A model generated the notes under the pieces. The model did not search any database. It saw nothing but the letters and a program-made list of their open reading frames with translations, and was not told the DNA's origin. Below, one piece after another: positions 9,101 through 17,375 of a DNA stretch of 64,000 bases. Source of the DNA: Bisgaardia hudsonensis (GTDB lineage: Bacteria > Pseudomonadota > Gammaproteobacteria > Enterobacterales > Pasteurellaceae); contig NZ_SLXI01000003.1 in assembly GCF_004345785.1 (NCBI RefSeq), positions 124,001 through 188,000 on the forward strand, given 5' to 3'. The translations under genes were made by a program, and so were the position numbers. Positions within the stretch are counted from its first letter, which is position 1, and each line of letters starts with the position of its first letter.

Positions 9101-9234
9101 AAATACAATTTCTTAATATACAAAATAATTAAAAGCACGATATTTTCTTAGTAACAATTTACCAATTATCTAATTAAAAACCTTACGCGCCTATCATTGC
9201 TACATTAAGTCATAGTTTTAATACAAGATTATTA

Positions 9235-9268
9235 AAAACAAAAAAGCACTTTAAAAAATTAAAGTGCT
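9235..9268 (-). terminator. Terminator after nadV
   Basis: A perfect 10-bp stem AGCACTTTAA/TTAAAGTGCT (9245-9254, 9259-9268) with an AAAA loop is followed on the minus strand by TTTTTGTTTTT. It lies 24 bases after the nadV stop. Confidence 0.85.
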
Positions 9269-9291
9269 AATAGTTTTAAGATCTAAAATAA

Positions 9292-10764
9292 TTATCCATT
9301 CAATTCTGATAACATATTTTCTCTCACTGAATCAAAGTTAATCTCTTTTAATAATTTTCCATTTTCAAAAATAGTTTCTAATACATCATCAGAGAAATCA
9401 TCTTTTGTTGATAATCCATCAATATAGTGATCAAGAGAAAGAACTTTTACCCGACCTTTTTGAGATTTTTTTAAACCATCATCAGTTTTAGGATTTTTAA
9501 AAATCGCCTTTTCTTCATTGTTGATAATAATTGAGGTTGCTTTAACGGCAAAACCTAAAGTATCTCGAGTATGATTTTGATAAGTTAATGACCCAACGCC
9601 AAAAACAAGATTACTTGATGCAAATCCTTTTTCCGTTAAGCCCTCTAAAATCCTTGTCATTTTTTCATAATTAACACCATCGCCATAAATAGCACCAATA
9701 TGGCAATCAAGAACTTTATACCCTTTACGATTAACTGTACCACCAAAAGTATCCCACAAACATTCAATTAAACCTTTTTGTTCATGTTCAGTTTTAGCGT
9801 CCTTATCACCGCAAATAATCTTATAGCTATCGCCACTATCAGGACGAATAATGATTTTTGCGTGATCTGGACGAGCCATAATCTCATCTCTTAAAATAGG
9901 TAAATTAACCGTTATGTTATGCCAGAAATCCGTAGTATCTGAAACGATAGACAACATAGAATTTGGGTATTTTTTCATTAAATAACGAAAAGTCGGTAAC
10001 TCATCAATACCGTGAGCACTCATCACAGAATGTTCTGTTGCTGGAATTGACGTGCCAATTAAATTTTTAGAACCATAATAGCCTTCAATAAAAGAAATAG
10101 CAGGTATCGTATCCGTACCTAAAAAAGCAGTTAAATGCCCAGCACCTGATGTTTCCGCTGTTTCTAAAGAACTCATACCTCGCATTGAAAAATCATGGGC
10201 TTGAAAAGGTATATGCTCTTGATTATCACAAGTTTTTTCTGCAAAACTCATTAATGTCTTACGATAAACTCTCGCAACACTTGCTGATACAATAGGTTGC
10301 CATAAAGACATATTAATCAAGGTTTCTAAGTAATTAGTCAACCAAAAGAAGTCATTATGCGTATTTTCAATAGTCAGCATAGGAACTTTAATTGCTACCG
10401 ATTTTCCCTCAGGAATAGTTTTAATTTTAATCGGTAAATAACCCAATTTATGCAGTTCCGCAATATGTTTCCCACCATCTTCCGTACCTAATGTACGCTT
10501 AATGAACGCTGAATATTCCTGTAAAACTTCATCTAAAGGGCGAGAAAAGAAATTTTGATTAAAATAATGTATAAGGTATTTTTTGATAAATGCTTGAAAA
10601 CCAAAAGATACCGCTCTATCCAAGTGTGGAGCACGTTTGTTACTACGTGGTGTAAACGTACTATAAATAACTTGCGAACCTTCTGGATATTGCTCACGGT
10701 GTGATACTTTATAAAAATCACACATTAAGGTAGGAATGGCTGTAGAATGTTGTAAATTAAACAT
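9292..10764 (-). CDS. nadV: Nicotinamide phosphoribosyltransferase NadV
   Basis: Cytoplasmic enzyme that makes nicotinamide mononucleotide from nicotinamide and PRPP, the entry step of NAD salvage. It has 490 residues, the usual length of bacterial NadV and human NAMPT. Visible family signatures are the N-terminal TDFYK-like segment (MCDFYKVSHREQYPEGS), the catalytic-histidine region SIPATEHSVMSAHG, the phosphate and ribose site IIIRPDSGDSYK, and GVNYEKM with FGVGS. It is a single gene with its own terminator; the 137-base upstream gap to dam presumably holds its promoter. In Pasteurellaceae this gene confers growth without V factor (NAD), and it has been found on both plasmids and chromosomes. 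Here it lies among core genes. Confidence 0.95.
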   Translation of the reverse strand: MFNLQHSTAIPTLMCDFYKVSHREQYPEGSQVIYSTFTPRSNKRAPHLDRAVSFGFQAFIKKYLIHYFNQNFFSRPLDEVLQEYSAFIKRTLGTEDGGKHIAELHKLGYLPIKIKTIPEGKSVAIKVPMLTIENTHNDFFWLTNYLETLINMSLWQPIVSASVARVYRKTLMSFAEKTCDNQEHIPFQAHDFSMRGMSSLETAETSGAGHLTAFLGTDTIPAISFIEGYYGSKNLIGTSIPATEHSVMSAHGIDELPTFRYLMKKYPNSMLSIVSDTTDFWHNITVNLPILRDEIMARPDHAKIIIRPDSGDSYKIICGDKDAKTEHEQKGLIECLWDTFGGTVNRKGYKVLDCHIGAIYGDGVNYEKMTRILEGLTEKGFASSNLVFGVGSLTYQNHTRDTLGFAVKATSIIINNEEKAIFKNPKTDDGLKKSQKGRVKVLSLDHYIDGLSTKDDFSDDVLETIFENGKLLKEINFDSVRENMLSELNG

Positions 10765-10901
10765 TAATATAAAATCTCAATTAGACTAAATTCAACAGAA
10801 TTATAACAAAACACAATATAAAAGTAATGTATATTTTACTTTATTATCTCAAATAAAATTACAATCTAATTATTTTGTAGCATTAACGCTCTTAAATTTC
10901 T

Positions 10902-11753
10902 TTAAGGCTTAAAAATAGCAATTAATTCATTCACTTTGACACGCTTAATAGAGGATTGACTGATGAATCTTTGCACTCGGATACGTTTGATTTTAGCACC
11001 TTGATAAATAGTTCTTGTAAAATGAGTATCATGATTAGATATGATAACTGGAACTTGTTTCTCAAGTACAACCTGTTTCGCTAATTCAGCCAAACGTTGT
11101 TGGTGTATTAAACCAAATTCATTTCCAGCATAGCCAGTAAAATTCGTATCTTGCAAAAGAGGTGCATAAGGCGGATCACAATAAATAACAGTATCTTTAT
11201 CTGCTAATTTAAAGGCTTCTTGAAAATCTGCACAAATAAATACCGCACTTTTTGCTTTTTGAGAAAAGTAACGTAGTTCTTTTTCTGGAAAATAATGGGT
11301 CTTATAACGCCCAAAAGGAACGTTAAATTCACATTTGGAATTGTAGCGACATAATCCATTAAATCCAAAACGATTTAAATATAGGAAAAAAATAGAGCGT
11401 TGAAAATTATCTTTTGTCTCATTAAATTGCTGGCGAATTTGATAATAAAATATCGGTGTATTTGCTTGAGGATGAAAAAAGATCTTTTTGCTTTCTTGAA
11501 TATAATATTCCACATCTTGTTTTACAATATTAAACAAATTAATGAGATCAGGATTAATATCAAGCAAAATATAGCGTTCAAACTGACTATTTAGAAAAAC
11601 TGAACCCGCTCCTACAAATGGCTCAATAAGGCATTTTTTTCTTTTTGGTAAAACTTTATTAATTTCTTCTGTTAAACGATACTTTCCACCCGCCCATTTC
11701 AAGAATGGGCGAGATTTCAAAGAAGATAGATTCACATTTGTAGTATCTGACAT
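10902..11753 (-). CDS. dam: DNA adenine methylase Dam (GATC)
   Basis: N6-adenine methyltransferase that modifies GATC and guides mismatch repair and replication timing. It has 283 residues, near the E. coli length of 278. The AdoMet motif FLKWAGGKYRL lies at residues 17-27 and the catalytic DPPYAPL motif near residue 192, in the alpha-class order. LNRFGFNGLCRYNSKCEFNVPFG is the target-recognition region typical of Dam. It starts 5 bases after aroB and is the last gene of the aroK-aroB-dam run. In E. coli damX lies between aroB and dam; here it is absent. Confidence 0.96.
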   Translation of the reverse strand: MSDTTNVNLSSLKSRPFLKWAGGKYRLTEEINKVLPKRKKCLIEPFVGAGSVFLNSQFERYILLDINPDLINLFNIVKQDVEYYIQESKKIFFHPQANTPIFYYQIRQQFNETKDNFQRSIFFLYLNRFGFNGLCRYNSKCEFNVPFGRYKTHYFPEKELRYFSQKAKSAVFICADFQEAFKLADKDTVIYCDPPYAPLLQDTNFTGYAGNEFGLIHQQRLAELAKQVVLEKQVPVIISNHDTHFTRTIYQGAKIKRIRVQRFISQSSIKRVKVNELIAIFKP

Positions 11754-11758
11754 TCAAA

Positions 11759-12847
11759 TTAATCAAATTGAGAACAGTGATTAATTGCATCTATCACTAA
11801 TTGACGATCAGTATTATCTGCAATATATGCTTGACCTAAAGATTGTAACAAAACAAGGCGTAACTTGCCTGCCAATACTTTTTTATCTCGCATCATATGC
11901 GGTAAATAATCATCAGGTGTCATTCCATCAGGTGATACCGTTGGTAGATTAGCCTTTGCCAATAATCGCTCTAATCGAGCAACATCATTAAAACTTAAAT
12001 GCCCAAGTTTTTCAGACAAAACCGCTGCCATCATCATACCTACGGCAATCGCCTCGCCGTGTAACCATTGCCCATAGCCTAAATGAGCTTCAATAGCATG
12101 ACCAAATGTATGACCTAAATTAAGTAATGCTCTATCGCCTTTTTCTGTTTCATCACGATTGACAACATCTGCTTTGATTTGACAACAATGACCAATACAA
12201 TGCTGTAATGTCTGCAAATCTAAAGCAACTAAATCATCAATATGTGTTTCCAACCATTCAAAAAATGAATGGTCTAAAATGGCCCCATATTTGATAACTT
12301 CCGCAAGTCCAGCATTTACTTCTCTTTTCGGTAATGTCTTTAACGTAAGAGTATCAACCACAACGGTTGTTGGCTGATAAAAAGCACCAATCATATTTTT
12401 ACCTAATTCATGATTTACCGCTGTTTTTCCACCAACAGAGGAATCTACTTGAGATAACAAAGTAGTAGGTACTTGGATAAAACGCACACCTCGCTGATAA
12501 CTTGCGGCAGCATAGCCAGCCACATCGCCTATCACACCACCACCTAATGCTACAATAGTCGTATCTCTACCATGATTAGATTTTAAAAGTGCGGTAAAAA
12601 TAAGATTTAATGATTCTAGGGTTTTATATTGCTCACCATCAGGTAATAATACGTACTCAACTTGGCAACCAATTTTGACAAAAGTATCCGTTAATAACTT
12701 GAGATAATACTCTGCGACAGTAGAATTAGTCACGATCATCACTTTATCCAATTTTTTCAATGGAAAAACGCTCGGATCAGACAATAATCCTTCACCAATA
12801 TAAATAGGATAACTACGTTCTTTTAATTCTACTTTTACACAATACAT
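11759..12847 (-). CDS. aroB: 3-dehydroquinate synthase
   Basis: Second enzyme of the shikimate pathway, converting DAHP to 3-dehydroquinate using NAD and a divalent metal. It has 362 residues, the same as E. coli AroB. The NAD-binding [16 protein letters not shown] segment lies near residues 103-118, and metal and substrate residues are visible in GLAEVIKYG and [11 protein letters not shown]. The gene follows aroK after 24 bases and is coupled to dam. A start at [18 protein letters not shown] fits the family. An uptake signal lies at 12587-12595. Confidence 0.97.
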   Translation of the reverse strand: MYCVKVELKERSYPIYIGEGLLSDPSVFPLKKLDKVMIVTNSTVAEYYLKLLTDTFVKIGCQVEYVLLPDGEQYKTLESLNLIFTALLKSNHGRDTTIVALGGGVIGDVAGYAAASYQRGVRFIQVPTTLLSQVDSSVGGKTAVNHELGKNMIGAFYQPTTVVVDTLTLKTLPKREVNAGLAEVIKYGAILDHSFFEWLETHIDDLVALDLQTLQHCIGHCCQIKADVVNRDETEKGDRALLNLGHTFGHAIEAHLGYGQWLHGEAIAVGMMMAAVLSEKLGHLSFNDVARLERLLAKANLPTVSPDGMTPDDYLPHMMRDKKVLAGKLRLVLLQSLGQAYIADNTDRQLVIDAINHCSQFD

Positions 12848-12871
12848 TTTGTATCCCTACTTAAATAGTAC

Positions 12872-13399
12872 TTAATTATTAAAATTATCGATCAAGTCTG
12901 CTATTTGTGTCGCCATTACTTTAGCACTTTGCTCATCTGTTGATAGCACAATATCCGCAATCTCTTCATAAAGTGGATTACGTACCTTTGCAAGATCTTC
13001 CAAAACCTGACGAACATCATCAACACCTTGTAATAAAGGACGTTTTTTATCACGTTGCGTACGTTGATATTGCTTTTCAACGGTTGTTTCTAAATAAATA
13101 ACAATACCACGAGCGGATAAATAATTACGGTTATCTTTTGATACAACAGCACCACCGCCAGTAGAGAGTACTATCCCTTGACCTTGGGTTAATTCATTAA
13201 TAATACGCTCTTCACGCTTACGAAATCCTTCTTCTCCCTCTACATCAAAAATCCAGCTTATATCAGCACCTGATCGTCTTTCAATTTCAGCATCTGAATC
13301 AATAAATTCCATACCTAAAATTTGAGCTAACTGACGACCAATAGTACTTTTACCAGCCCCCATAGGTCCCACTAAAAATATATTACGTTTCTCTGCCAT
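12872..13399 (-). CDS. aroK: Shikimate kinase I
   Basis: Phosphorylates shikimate at the 3-position in the aromatic amino acid pathway. It has 175 residues, with the P-loop GPMGAGKS at residues 11-18, the shikimate-binding DSDAEIE at about 34-40, the GGG motif near residue 82 and the LID segment RDKKRPLL. It follows comE in the same direction, as aroK follows hofQ in E. coli, but a likely terminator separates it from comE. Confidence 0.96.
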   Translation of the reverse strand: MAEKRNIFLVGPMGAGKSTIGRQLAQILGMEFIDSDAEIERRSGADISWIFDVEGEEGFRKREERIINELTQGQGIVLSTGGGAVVSKDNRNYLSARGIVIYLETTVEKQYQRTQRDKKRPLLQGVDDVRQVLEDLAKVRNPLYEEIADIVLSTDEQSAKVMATQIADLIDNFNN

Positions 13400-13439
13400 T
13401 AGTTTTTTTCTTCATTAAAAATTTAAAATTTGATCCATA

Positions 13440-13478
13440 AAAGAACAAACAACCACAGTTCGAACATAACGTGGTTGT
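13440..13478 (-). terminator. Probable terminator after the comABCDE operon
   Basis: ACAACCAC (13449-13456) pairs with GTGGTTGT (13471-13478), followed on the minus strand by a T-rich TTGTTCTTTT. It lies in the 205-base gap between the comE stop and the aroK start. The AT-rich remainder (13479-13604) shows no other feature that I can support. Confidence 0.55.
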
Positions 13479-13604
13479 AAAGATCACCCAAAAATAAATC
13501 TAATTATCGCAATAAACTGTATTCCTTTTCAACCTCAAAGACTAATTAATTTTTATATTTATAACAAAATAATGAATATAAATGATATCTATAACGAATT
13601 ATCA

Positions 13605-14957
13605 CTATTTTTTCAAAATATTAGATACTTTCTGAACAATTTGCCCTTGTTTAATTAACGTATTTTTCTTTACAATTCTTGGTGTTACAAAAATGACCAA
13701 CTCTCTTTTTTGATGTTGTTCATTTTGTTTACTAAAAAGATGCTCAATCACTAGAATATCACCAAGTACAGGAACCTTATCTTTTCCTTTTGTTATCGTA
13801 TCGTGAAATACCCCACCTAATACAATAGTTTCACCGTTTTCCGCTAAAACTTGTGTATTAATTTCCTGCTTATCAATAGAAACCACTTCACCTAATCCAT
13901 AAGTAATACTATTACCTGGTGCATTCTGGCTAATAACAAGATCAAGTAATATAGTATTATTTTTAGAAATATGTGGCGTAACATCTAAACCTAATACCGC
14001 TTCCCTAAACTCAATTGATTGTGAACCACTTTTTTCATTCACAGAAACATAGGGTAACTCCGTTCCTTGCTTAATACTCGCACTTTGTTTATTGGTCGTA
14101 ATTAATCTTGGACTAGCAATAATTTCAACAGCATTTTCCTGCTCAAGTGCAGTAAGTTCTAAATCAAGTAAACGCCCATTAATTTTAGCAATTTGTAAGG
14201 CTAGAGCGCCTGCTGGATTAGTTGTGGTAGCAAAATTAATATTTAATTGATCCTTTAAATTTGTAATCCCAGTAGATTCTAAACGTCCTGTGATAGCATG
14301 GTTATTTGCTGATGAATCCAAAATCCCCCATCTGACCCCAAGTTCTCTTAAACTTTGATCTGTCATCGTTACGATTCTTGCTTCAATAGCAACTTGCTGA
14401 ATAGGTTGATCCAAATCTTCTACTAATTTTTTAAACTGCTTTATTGATTGCTTACTATCTTTTATCAATAATGTATTTGTTCTATCATCAAAACTAATAC
14501 TTCCTTCAGAGGACAATAACGAACCAGTTCCCGTTGTCAGCGACTTTATCACTTCCGATGCTTTTGCATAATGTAACTTAACACTAGATTGAATAAGTTC
14601 TGGTTCAGAAAGTATTATACTCTTCCCCAAGCTCTCTTGAGTTGGGCGCAAAGGTTCATAAATTTTCTCAGTCAAATAATAAATATTATCTTCTTTCAAT
14701 AACTCTAAGCGTTTACTTTTTGCAACTGATCTTAAAAACTTATCCAAATTTGTTTTTTGTAATTGTAATGAAAGACTACCAGATAAATTATCATCAATAA
14801 TAAGATTAATATTCTGTTGTAACGCAAGCTGTTGCAGTGTTGCAACCATTGGAGCCTGTTTTAATCGAATTGAAAACTGATTATCCGCCCATAATAAATT
14901 GGATAAACTACCAAACAATACACTATATTTTATGATAAATATGATCTTTTTTTGCAT
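13605..14957 (-). CDS. comE: Competence secretin ComE (PilQ family)
   Basis: Outer-membrane secretin that forms the channel for the type IV competence pilus and DNA uptake. It has 450 residues and a signal peptide of about 24 residues (cleavage near LLWA/DNQF). The N-terminal STN/N0-like domain (QLALQQNINLIIDDNLSGSLSL) is followed by an N1 domain and by the secretin core, with IEARIVTM and the C-terminal signature VPVLGDI followed by LFSKQNEQHQKRELVIFVTP. It is short for a PilQ, as is usual in Pasteurellaceae. It is the last gene of comABCDE; no comF-like gene follows it here. Confidence 0.93.
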   Translation of the reverse strand: MQKKIIFIIKYSVLFGSLSNLLWADNQFSIRLKQAPMVATLQQLALQQNINLIIDDNLSGSLSLQLQKTNLDKFLRSVAKSKRLELLKEDNIYYLTEKIYEPLRPTQESLGKSIILSEPELIQSSVKLHYAKASEVIKSLTTGTGSLLSSEGSISFDDRTNTLLIKDSKQSIKQFKKLVEDLDQPIQQVAIEARIVTMTDQSLRELGVRWGILDSSANNHAITGRLESTGITNLKDQLNINFATTTNPAGALALQIAKINGRLLDLELTALEQENAVEIIASPRLITTNKQSASIKQGTELPYVSVNEKSGSQSIEFREAVLGLDVTPHISKNNTILLDLVISQNAPGNSITYGLGEVVSIDKQEINTQVLAENGETIVLGGVFHDTITKGKDKVPVLGDILVIEHLFSKQNEQHQKRELVIFVTPRIVKKNTLIKQGQIVQKVSNILKK

Positions 14958-14965
14958 AGCCTATC

Positions 14966-15364
14966 CTACAATTTAACAATCAATAATTCTTTGTTACCAC
15001 ATTCATCACCTTTCCAGATCTGCAACTGGATTTCACTTAATGTGATACTGTCTAAAACAAACAGCTCTTTACCGATAGTTTCACCTACTCTTACATTAAA
15101 AATATCTTGCGATTCAGAAATAAATAATGCTTCTAAATAATCTGTATATTGAATAACCCCAATAAGATTAAGATCGTTAAAATTCACTGTTTTTGCAATA
15201 TTCCTTTTAATTTTTGAGCAATTTATATTAATTTTTTCATTATCAACATCAATCGTACTATGAGCAGTAATTGATAATGATCGCTGATTCTTATCAAATG
15301 GATCTGCAGCCAAAGTCATATCAACGAAAATTAATAAATACAACATAAAATAAATACGCAACAT
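14966..15364 (-). CDS. comD: Competence protein ComD (PilP-like)
   Basis: Small exported protein of 132 residues with an N-terminal signal (MLRIYFMLYLLIFVDMTLA). Sequence similarity within this family is low, and identity rests mainly on position between comC and comE, where pilP/hofP lies. The C-terminal half (FNDLNLIGVIQYTDYLEALFI, then VRVGETIG, then ITLSEIQLQIW) has the PilP-like pattern of a periplasmic adaptor that connects the inner-membrane PilNO complex to the secretin. The gap to comC is 2 bases and to comE 8 bases. Confidence 0.82.
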   Translation of the reverse strand: MLRIYFMLYLLIFVDMTLAADPFDKNQRSLSITAHSTIDVDNEKININCSKIKRNIAKTVNFNDLNLIGVIQYTDYLEALFISESQDIFNVRVGETIGKELFVLDSITLSEIQLQIWKGDECGNKELLIVKL

Positions 15365-15366
15365 AA

Positions 15367-15909
15367 TTATTCTTCCTTTAAATTCAAAAGTAGTAATATA
15401 TCGACTTTAATAGAAAAATCTTCATCATCATTTTTTACTTTCAAAATACTTAAATCACCTAATTGTAGCTGTGGAAACTCCTTTAAAAGAGCGGTCAAAA
15501 ATAAATGTAAATTATTAAAATAACCTTGCAAGCTTAAACTTAATACAGGTGATTCGTGCATTTCCCACTGAGAAAATATTAATCTCATATGAGAACTTGT
15601 TATCCTATTAATATATTGATTAATTGGTACTAATGCTCGGCCAATTTCAGGCGTTAATAATTTTGATGTATTCTTTTTTCGTAAAGTAGCAGTAATTTTC
15701 TTCTGGTGTTCCAATTGCTGTGAATATTGTTGAAGATCATCAACTAATAAAAGTTGTTTTTTATGTAAAGAAAAATAATTAAATCCACAAAATATTAAAA
15801 TAATGAACAATAAAAAAATAAGAGAAATCCATTGTTTTTTAGGTGATAGATTAATCATTTTAAATATCAAAGGGTGAGATAAAAACAATAATGATGGATT
15901 TTTTTTCAT
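15367..15909 (-). CDS. comC: Competence protein ComC (PilO-like)
   Basis: Inner-membrane protein of 180 residues with one membrane segment at about residues 27-46 (WISLIFLLFIILIFCGFNYF), a periplasmic coiled-coil region and a small C-terminal domain, the layout of PilO. It overlaps comB by 4 bases (ATGA), which indicates translational coupling. Recognition depends on operon position and topology more than on residue identity. Confidence 0.82.
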   Translation of the reverse strand: MKKNPSLLFLSHPLIFKMINLSPKKQWISLIFLLFIILIFCGFNYFSLHKKQLLLVDDLQQYSQQLEHQKKITATLRKKNTSKLLTPEIGRALVPINQYINRITSSHMRLIFSQWEMHESPVLSLSLQGYFNNLHLFLTALLKEFPQLQLGDLSILKVKNDDEDFSIKVDILLLLNLKEE

Positions 15910-16418
15910 AGTTTGTCCTTTAACAATAAATTTAATTCAAAAGACAACTGCTCATTATTGACTGAAAAATATGCTAACCTAATATGTTTAATGGCTTTTT
16001 GTTTTTCCAAGAAATCATTAAGTAAATCAAATTCTTGTTGTGAATTGGTATACCCTTTTAAATTCAAACTACTTGAATTCAAGTGTAATTCTTGAAGCTC
16101 ACCCTGTTGAAAAGGAAGATTATTAAGCATTGTAAATAAAGCATTAAATATAGAATGGTGAATAGATGATAACTCCATTTTTTGTTGTGTATTTTTGCGA
16201 TAATAATCAGTATCTTTTTTAGCCTGATTAATCAATATTATTAATTTTTCTATTTTTTGCTTACTTTGAAAAATAGCCGTGTTTTTCTGATTATAAAATA
16301 CTGAACTAAACCAAGTAATCATAATGCAAACTAACAAGATAATAACCAACCTTAATATAAAAAAGAGTAATTTTCTTTTTTGTAAAGCTTCTCGCCAAGG
16401 CAATAAATTAATACTCAT
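15906..16418 (-). CDS. comB: Competence protein ComB (PilN-like)
   Basis: Inner-membrane protein of 170 residues starting INLLPWREALQKRK, the conserved cytoplasmic PilN motif that binds PilM. A membrane segment lies at about residues 17-42, followed by a coiled coil and a periplasmic domain. It overlaps comA by 11 bases and comC by 4. The INLLPWR motif makes this the most certain of the small com genes. Confidence 0.9.
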   Translation of the reverse strand: MSINLLPWREALQKRKLLFFILRLVIILLVCIMITWFSSVFYNQKNTAIFQSKQKIEKLIILINQAKKDTDYYRKNTQQKMELSSIHHSIFNALFTMLNNLPFQQGELQELHLNSSSLNLKGYTNSQQEFDLLNDFLEKQKAIKHIRLAYFSVNNEQLSFELNLLLKDKL

Positions 16419-17232
16419 TCACTCCCCCCTTATTTACTATTTTATCCTTTGCCCATAGTGCATTACCTAAAGGGATAAAAGGTAAAGGAGTTTCTACTAT
16501 AAACCAATTTTCAGGATAGCTATCTTCTTGATTAATATCATCTTGAAAAAGAAAAACTTGAGTAGGTAATAGCTCATATTGCTGACAAAATTCAGATACA
16601 AGTGCGGTTATTTTTTGAGAAATTTTTTCTAAAATAATGAGTTGTTGTGCTGTTTCAGCAATAACAATAACACTTTGACTATCTTGATAAACAAATATAC
16701 TTTTTTCTAAGCATTCATTACTAAAAATATCAGGGGGAATCAAATATGTAAAAGCACGTTTAATGGCATAAATTTTATTATCTAACACTGTGATTTTTAT
16801 TGGTTGAAATTGATTAACATAACTTTTTACCTTTTCTTGTTGAATTGCAAAAAGATCCATTCTAATACTCTGAACAAAAAATTTTTCATTAATATCAAAC
16901 CATATATCTTCAAGAGCAACGGGTAACTCACTTTCAAGTAAAAATAATGCTTGTTGCAATCGTTCTTGTTTTTCTATGTAATTAGGAAACACAATACTTT
17001 TCTGCCAAATATAATGCGGGGAAATAGAAGCAACCCATTGATATTGATTAAAATTATTCATCCTTCCAAACGTATTTTCCAAAACAGATAAAAGTTCATT
17101 TTTTCCTTCCATTTTAATACTAAAAAATTCAGGCGTTTTATCCTCTTTAAAATAACAAAAAGTAAAAATATTATTTTTTATAGAAACACCGACTTGTCTT
17201 AAAAAATATGATTTTTTTATTCTCTCAAACAT
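16408..17232 (-). CDS. comA: Competence protein ComA (PilM-like)
   Basis: First gene of the competence operon, 274 residues. PilM-family proteins are cytoplasmic, actin-like and bind the N-terminus of PilN/ComB to link the pilus motor to the membrane complex. The sequence is diverged, but the N-terminal KKSYFLRQVGVSIKNNIFTF layout, the size and the position upstream of an INLLPWR protein fit. It is divergent from mrcA as in E. coli (hofM/mrcA). A CRP-S-like site about 130 bases upstream suggests Sxy- and CRP-dependent induction. An uptake signal lies at 16600-16608. Confidence 0.85.
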   Translation of the reverse strand: MFERIKKSYFLRQVGVSIKNNIFTFCYFKEDKTPEFFSIKMEGKNELLSVLENTFGRMNNFNQYQWVASISPHYIWQKSIVFPNYIEKQERLQQALFLLESELPVALEDIWFDINEKFFVQSIRMDLFAIQQEKVKSYVNQFQPIKITVLDNKIYAIKRAFTYLIPPDIFSNECLEKSIFVYQDSQSVIVIAETAQQLIILEKISQKITALVSEFCQQYELLPTQVFLFQDDINQEDSYPENWFIVETPLPFIPLGNALWAKDKIVNKGGVNEY

Positions 17233-17296
17233 TGCCTTTACCTTTTATTTACAATGAAAATATTATTTTTAGCTTTTTATTTTCGATATGAATCTT

Positions 17297-17302
17297 TATA
17301 CT
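17297..17302 (+). promoter_or_regulatory. Candidate -10 box for mrcA
   Basis: TATACT lies 58 bases before the mrcA start in the comA-mrcA divergent region. The -35 region is only T-rich. Support is weak. Confidence 0.3.
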
Positions 17303-17354
17303 TACATCATCAGTATTCTTATTTTTTTATCTATTTCATTACACAAGAGAGCGT

Positions 17355-17375
17355 TTTTCGATGCGGATCGCAAAA
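17355..17375 (-). promoter_or_regulatory. CRP-S-like competence site for comA
   Basis: TTCGA (17357-17361), six bases, TCGCA (17368-17372), flanked by T and A runs, matches the CRP-S consensus TGCGA-N6-TCGCA at nine of ten core positions. CRP-S sites need Sxy as well as CRP. The site centre (17364.5) is 34 bases upstream of a possible comA -10 (TAGATA, minus strand, 17328-17333), which fits a class II CRP position. The site overlaps the mrcA start codon at 17361. Confidence 0.75.
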
